From assembly GCA_020543525.1 (NCBI GenBank), contig JAHYIO010000006.1, forward strand, positions 1,488,001-1,552,000: a DNA stretch of 64,000 nucleotides. Reading direction: 5' to 3'. Position 1 is the stretch's first letter; the number at the start of each line of letters is the position of its first letter. Shown here in pieces: positions 61,986-64,000 of this stretch. The DNA is from Coriolopsis trogii. Taxonomy: Eukaryota; Basidiomycota; Agaricomycetes; Polyporales; Polyporaceae. The notes under the pieces are model-generated. The model had not been told where the DNA came from. It did no database searches and saw nothing but the letters and a program-made list of their open reading frames with translations. The translations under genes were made by a program, and so were the position numbers.

Positions 61986-62629
61986 GCCAACCTACAGATA
62001 CTGCAGGGCGCTGAAGTCTATAGGCTTGTGTGCGTAATCGAAATATTTGGAAGGTGCATCGCTCCAATCCCAGGTATTCTCTGATTGTGGATCCAGGGGA
62101 GACTTTATACCCACGCAGCTCATAAAGTCAAAATTTTTGAGGTGCATACTCTCCAGTTGCACGAATTGTAAGCCAGTGAGGAGGCATGGGAGGGAGCAGT
62201 GAGAGGCGTCGACTATGAGCCAGACAAGTGGCAGGGTGGGCGGGGGATCCAGAATAGTGCCTTTTTCCCACCAGAGTGCAAGATTTCATAGGTGTAGAAA
62301 ATGCAATCCCATGAAATGCGGAAGCACCAACAGGAATGCGGGATAGTCCAATATAGGAGTTCCAGGGCTGTAGAGACGAGGGGCTCCCTGCCGTCTTTGA
62401 CCATCGCCTTCGACACTGCCCGCTGGGGCAATGGATCGGCATTGCACATAGGATTTGTCAGACTGGGTGTATGTGTTCCTGCAATGGTCCATAAATGTCT
62501 CATAATCATCCCCTTCCTGAAGTTTCAATCTCTGGATGTATCACGCAAGCTCAGGGCGGCTGCCGATGAAGTGAAAGAATTCATAGAAGCGTATACTGAT
62601 GAACTCTGAACCTGGAAGGCTTGGAGCAA
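61986..62629. other. Region with no supported gene
   Basis: About 640 bases. Overlapping minus-strand frames at 62128-62528 share a WTIPHSCW/LDYPAFLLVLPHFMGLHF segment in different frames, which may be a decayed exon. No family is recognised. Confidence 0.3.
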
Positions 62630-62796
62630 CCTGTAAGTCACACAAAGAGAGATCTTCAGTCAGTGAGCGAATGACTATATTGCATAGTCCAGTACCTGTA
62701 AGTCACACAAAGAGAGACTACAAGTACTAGTAAGTAAAGTGTGGTAGAGCATAAGTAATGAGTGGGACTTACTTTTCAGTCAGTGAGCGAACGACT
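62630..62796. repeat. Two interleaved direct repeats
   Basis: CCTGTAAGTCACACAAAGAG occurs at 62630 and again at 62695. TTCAGTCAGTGAGCGAA, followed by C or T and GACT, occurs at 62655 and again at 62775. Together they form an A-B-A-B pattern with unequal spacing. Confidence 0.8.
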
Positions 62797-63078
62797 GAAG
62801 AGCAGAGGGGCAAACAGACTGCCTTATATACTGGAAAGAGGAGTGCATGAGTAAGCGAATGAAGCAGTCACATGTTAACCATAGGACGATGAGTAAGAGT
62901 CTGTACTCGGCGTATGAGTAAGAGCCGAGAGTATTCTGAGTAAGACATAAGGTCTAGAATGTTCTGGTGCATTGTAGAATGCATAGGAAGACAAGGGAAC
63001 CATATAGTCATGGGAACGTACAGTAGTTTCGTAGAGAAAACCGTACATGGTAAGTAGAAACACAGCCTATAGTAAGCA

Positions 63079-64000
63079 CTAATTAGACATAAGTAAACAT
63101 GACCATACAAAGGTTGTGTGCACAACTCCGGACCGATAGAGCCGTAAATCCGGAATGTCAACAAGGATCAGGATGTTTCCCCCGCTGACATCGCGGTAGA
63201 TGATATGCTTCTGATCCATCACAATATAGTGAGCTGCGAGAACAGCGCGATGAGCATTGGCGCACCAGCAAAGGATGAGAGATACACACCATATTGGGAT
63301 CAAGCGCCACCATGACAGAGCCTTGAGCGCACGACCCGCCACCCCGGGAGCCATGAAGAATGGCTTACCGACCAGGAAGTAGCATGGTGGCCGGCCCTCG
63401 CCATCAGGAACACTGATCTTGTACCGGGACCATTCGTCGACCAGGGAGGCCTTGAGCTTGGCACGTACAGATGCAAACGTTATGTCCTTCGGGATCCCTC
63501 CCTCAGGGAGATTGCGTTCGGCGTGGTTCCAGTTGGTGGACCGCTCTGTCGAGGCCTGAGTTATGAGCTTCCACTACTCATCGTGAGGATAGAGGCGCGT
63601 GGCAGTGGAGTCGATGCCGAGCTGGTCGCGAGTTAAGCAAGATATCCGCCAGAGGATATCGCACATCTTCTTCTAGTTGGAGATGTAGTCGACTGCCTGG
63701 GTCACGATGCACCCAGACCTATCCCACCGGAGGAGACGGGAGCGACAGCCCATGATGAGGAACACAAAGAGCGCCGTACGTTGCTGGATGGCAAAAGCAA
63801 GTTCTGCGTACTTGATGAGTTGGCCACGGACATGGGTGTGAGCTTCGGTGGTGGCTGGGACAACATCGTCGTCGATGTCGTAGTACGGGTCATTCTTCAT
63901 CTCCGAGTTTACACATTTCACCGGTATGATCTGATCCCGGGCCCATTGCAGACTTCCGTTCTCCGGGGTTTCTTCCACGAAAAAAGGCTGAGTCAACTCG
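63079..64000 (-). pseudogene. Decayed fungal-type protein kinase (FunK1), running off the right edge
   Basis: In one continuous minus-strand frame: VKCVNSEMKNDPYYD, VRGQLIKYAELAFAIQQRTA, LFVFLIMGCRSRLLRWDRSG, then a TAG at 63673-63675, KKMCDILWRISCL, a second TAG at 63574-63576, then YFLVGKPFFMAPGVAGRALK. After a plausible intron (about 63228-63288) it ends with HYIVMDQKHIIYRDVSGGNI. The RGQ...YA...F..R...RWDRSG block, GRATK-like glycine motif and HRDIS.GNI-like catalytic loop (here YRDVSGGNI) identify FunK1, a kinase family expanded in Dikarya. The two in-frame stops and the missing stretch between the glycine motif and the catalytic loop indicate a dead copy. The N-terminus lies beyond 64000. 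Confidence 0.75.

Overview
The window is nuclear DNA from a filamentous basidiomycete, most likely an Agaricomycete and possibly a polypore. Genes are dense and on both strands. They are cut by many short GT-AG introns, usually about 50-70 nt, often with GTACGT, GTGAGT or GTTCGT-like donors. The gene set includes families that are expanded in or typical of Basidiomycota: DUF6699, FunK1 kinase, F-box-like proteins and perilipin-like lipid-droplet proteins. I see no prokaryotic, organellar or viral block, no CRISPR array and no rRNA or tRNA that I can support. Gene models below were built by reading exons and joining them at splice sites, so outer coordinates are firmer than internal ones.

Layout: 0-2.5 kb holds a Vps39/TGFBRAP1-type CNH gene that appears broken, with its N-terminal part on + and a downstream exon on - at the left edge. 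4.0-6.5 kb is a DUF6699 protein. 7.2-9.1 kb is a CBS-domain Sds23 homologue (-). 9.7-10.9 kb is a perilipin-like protein (-). 11.7-12.2 kb is a non-autonomous hAT-like element. 13.2-15.3 kb is a type-B carboxylesterase. 16.1-18.4 kb is an MFS sugar transporter. 18.8-19.6 kb is a frameshifted hypothetical gene (-). 20.0-21.7 kb is lunapark. 22.6-25.1 kb is an SPFH/band-7 protein. 26.4-30.0 kb is trehalose-6-phosphate phosphatase/synthase (TPS2). 31.2-33.4 kb is UDP-glycosyltransferase copy 1. 34.0-36.7 kb is SEC23 (-). 37.2-38.4 kb is a single-pass membrane protein (-). 39.8-41.4 kb is an MFSD5-like transporter (-). 41.7-44.3 kb is a three-RRM Gbp2/hnRNP-M-like protein. 44.5-53.6 kb is a local duplication: a MAM33 5' relic, two more glycosyltransferase copies (-) and intact MAM33. 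53.8-55.6 kb is an F-box-like gene (-). From 55.6 kb to the right end the sequence is gene-poor and repeat-rich, with miniature inverted-repeat elements, fold-back repeats, tandem repeats, a telomere-like tract and a decayed FunK1 kinase at the edge.

Most genes are unrelated housekeeping genes: ER shape and export (lunapark, SEC23), trehalose metabolism (TPS2), storage lipid, transport and RNA export. They do not form one pathway. The clearest local family is the set of three glycosyltransferases. Two of the three carry visible inactivating lesions, and all share a nearly identical 3' end, which suggests recent duplication or gene conversion. I found no convincing wholly new biological system. 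The most informative observations are the split CNH gene, the glycosyltransferase birth-and-death cluster, and three miniature transposons, two of which have exact 8-bp target duplications and one of which has a paralogous empty site inside the window.
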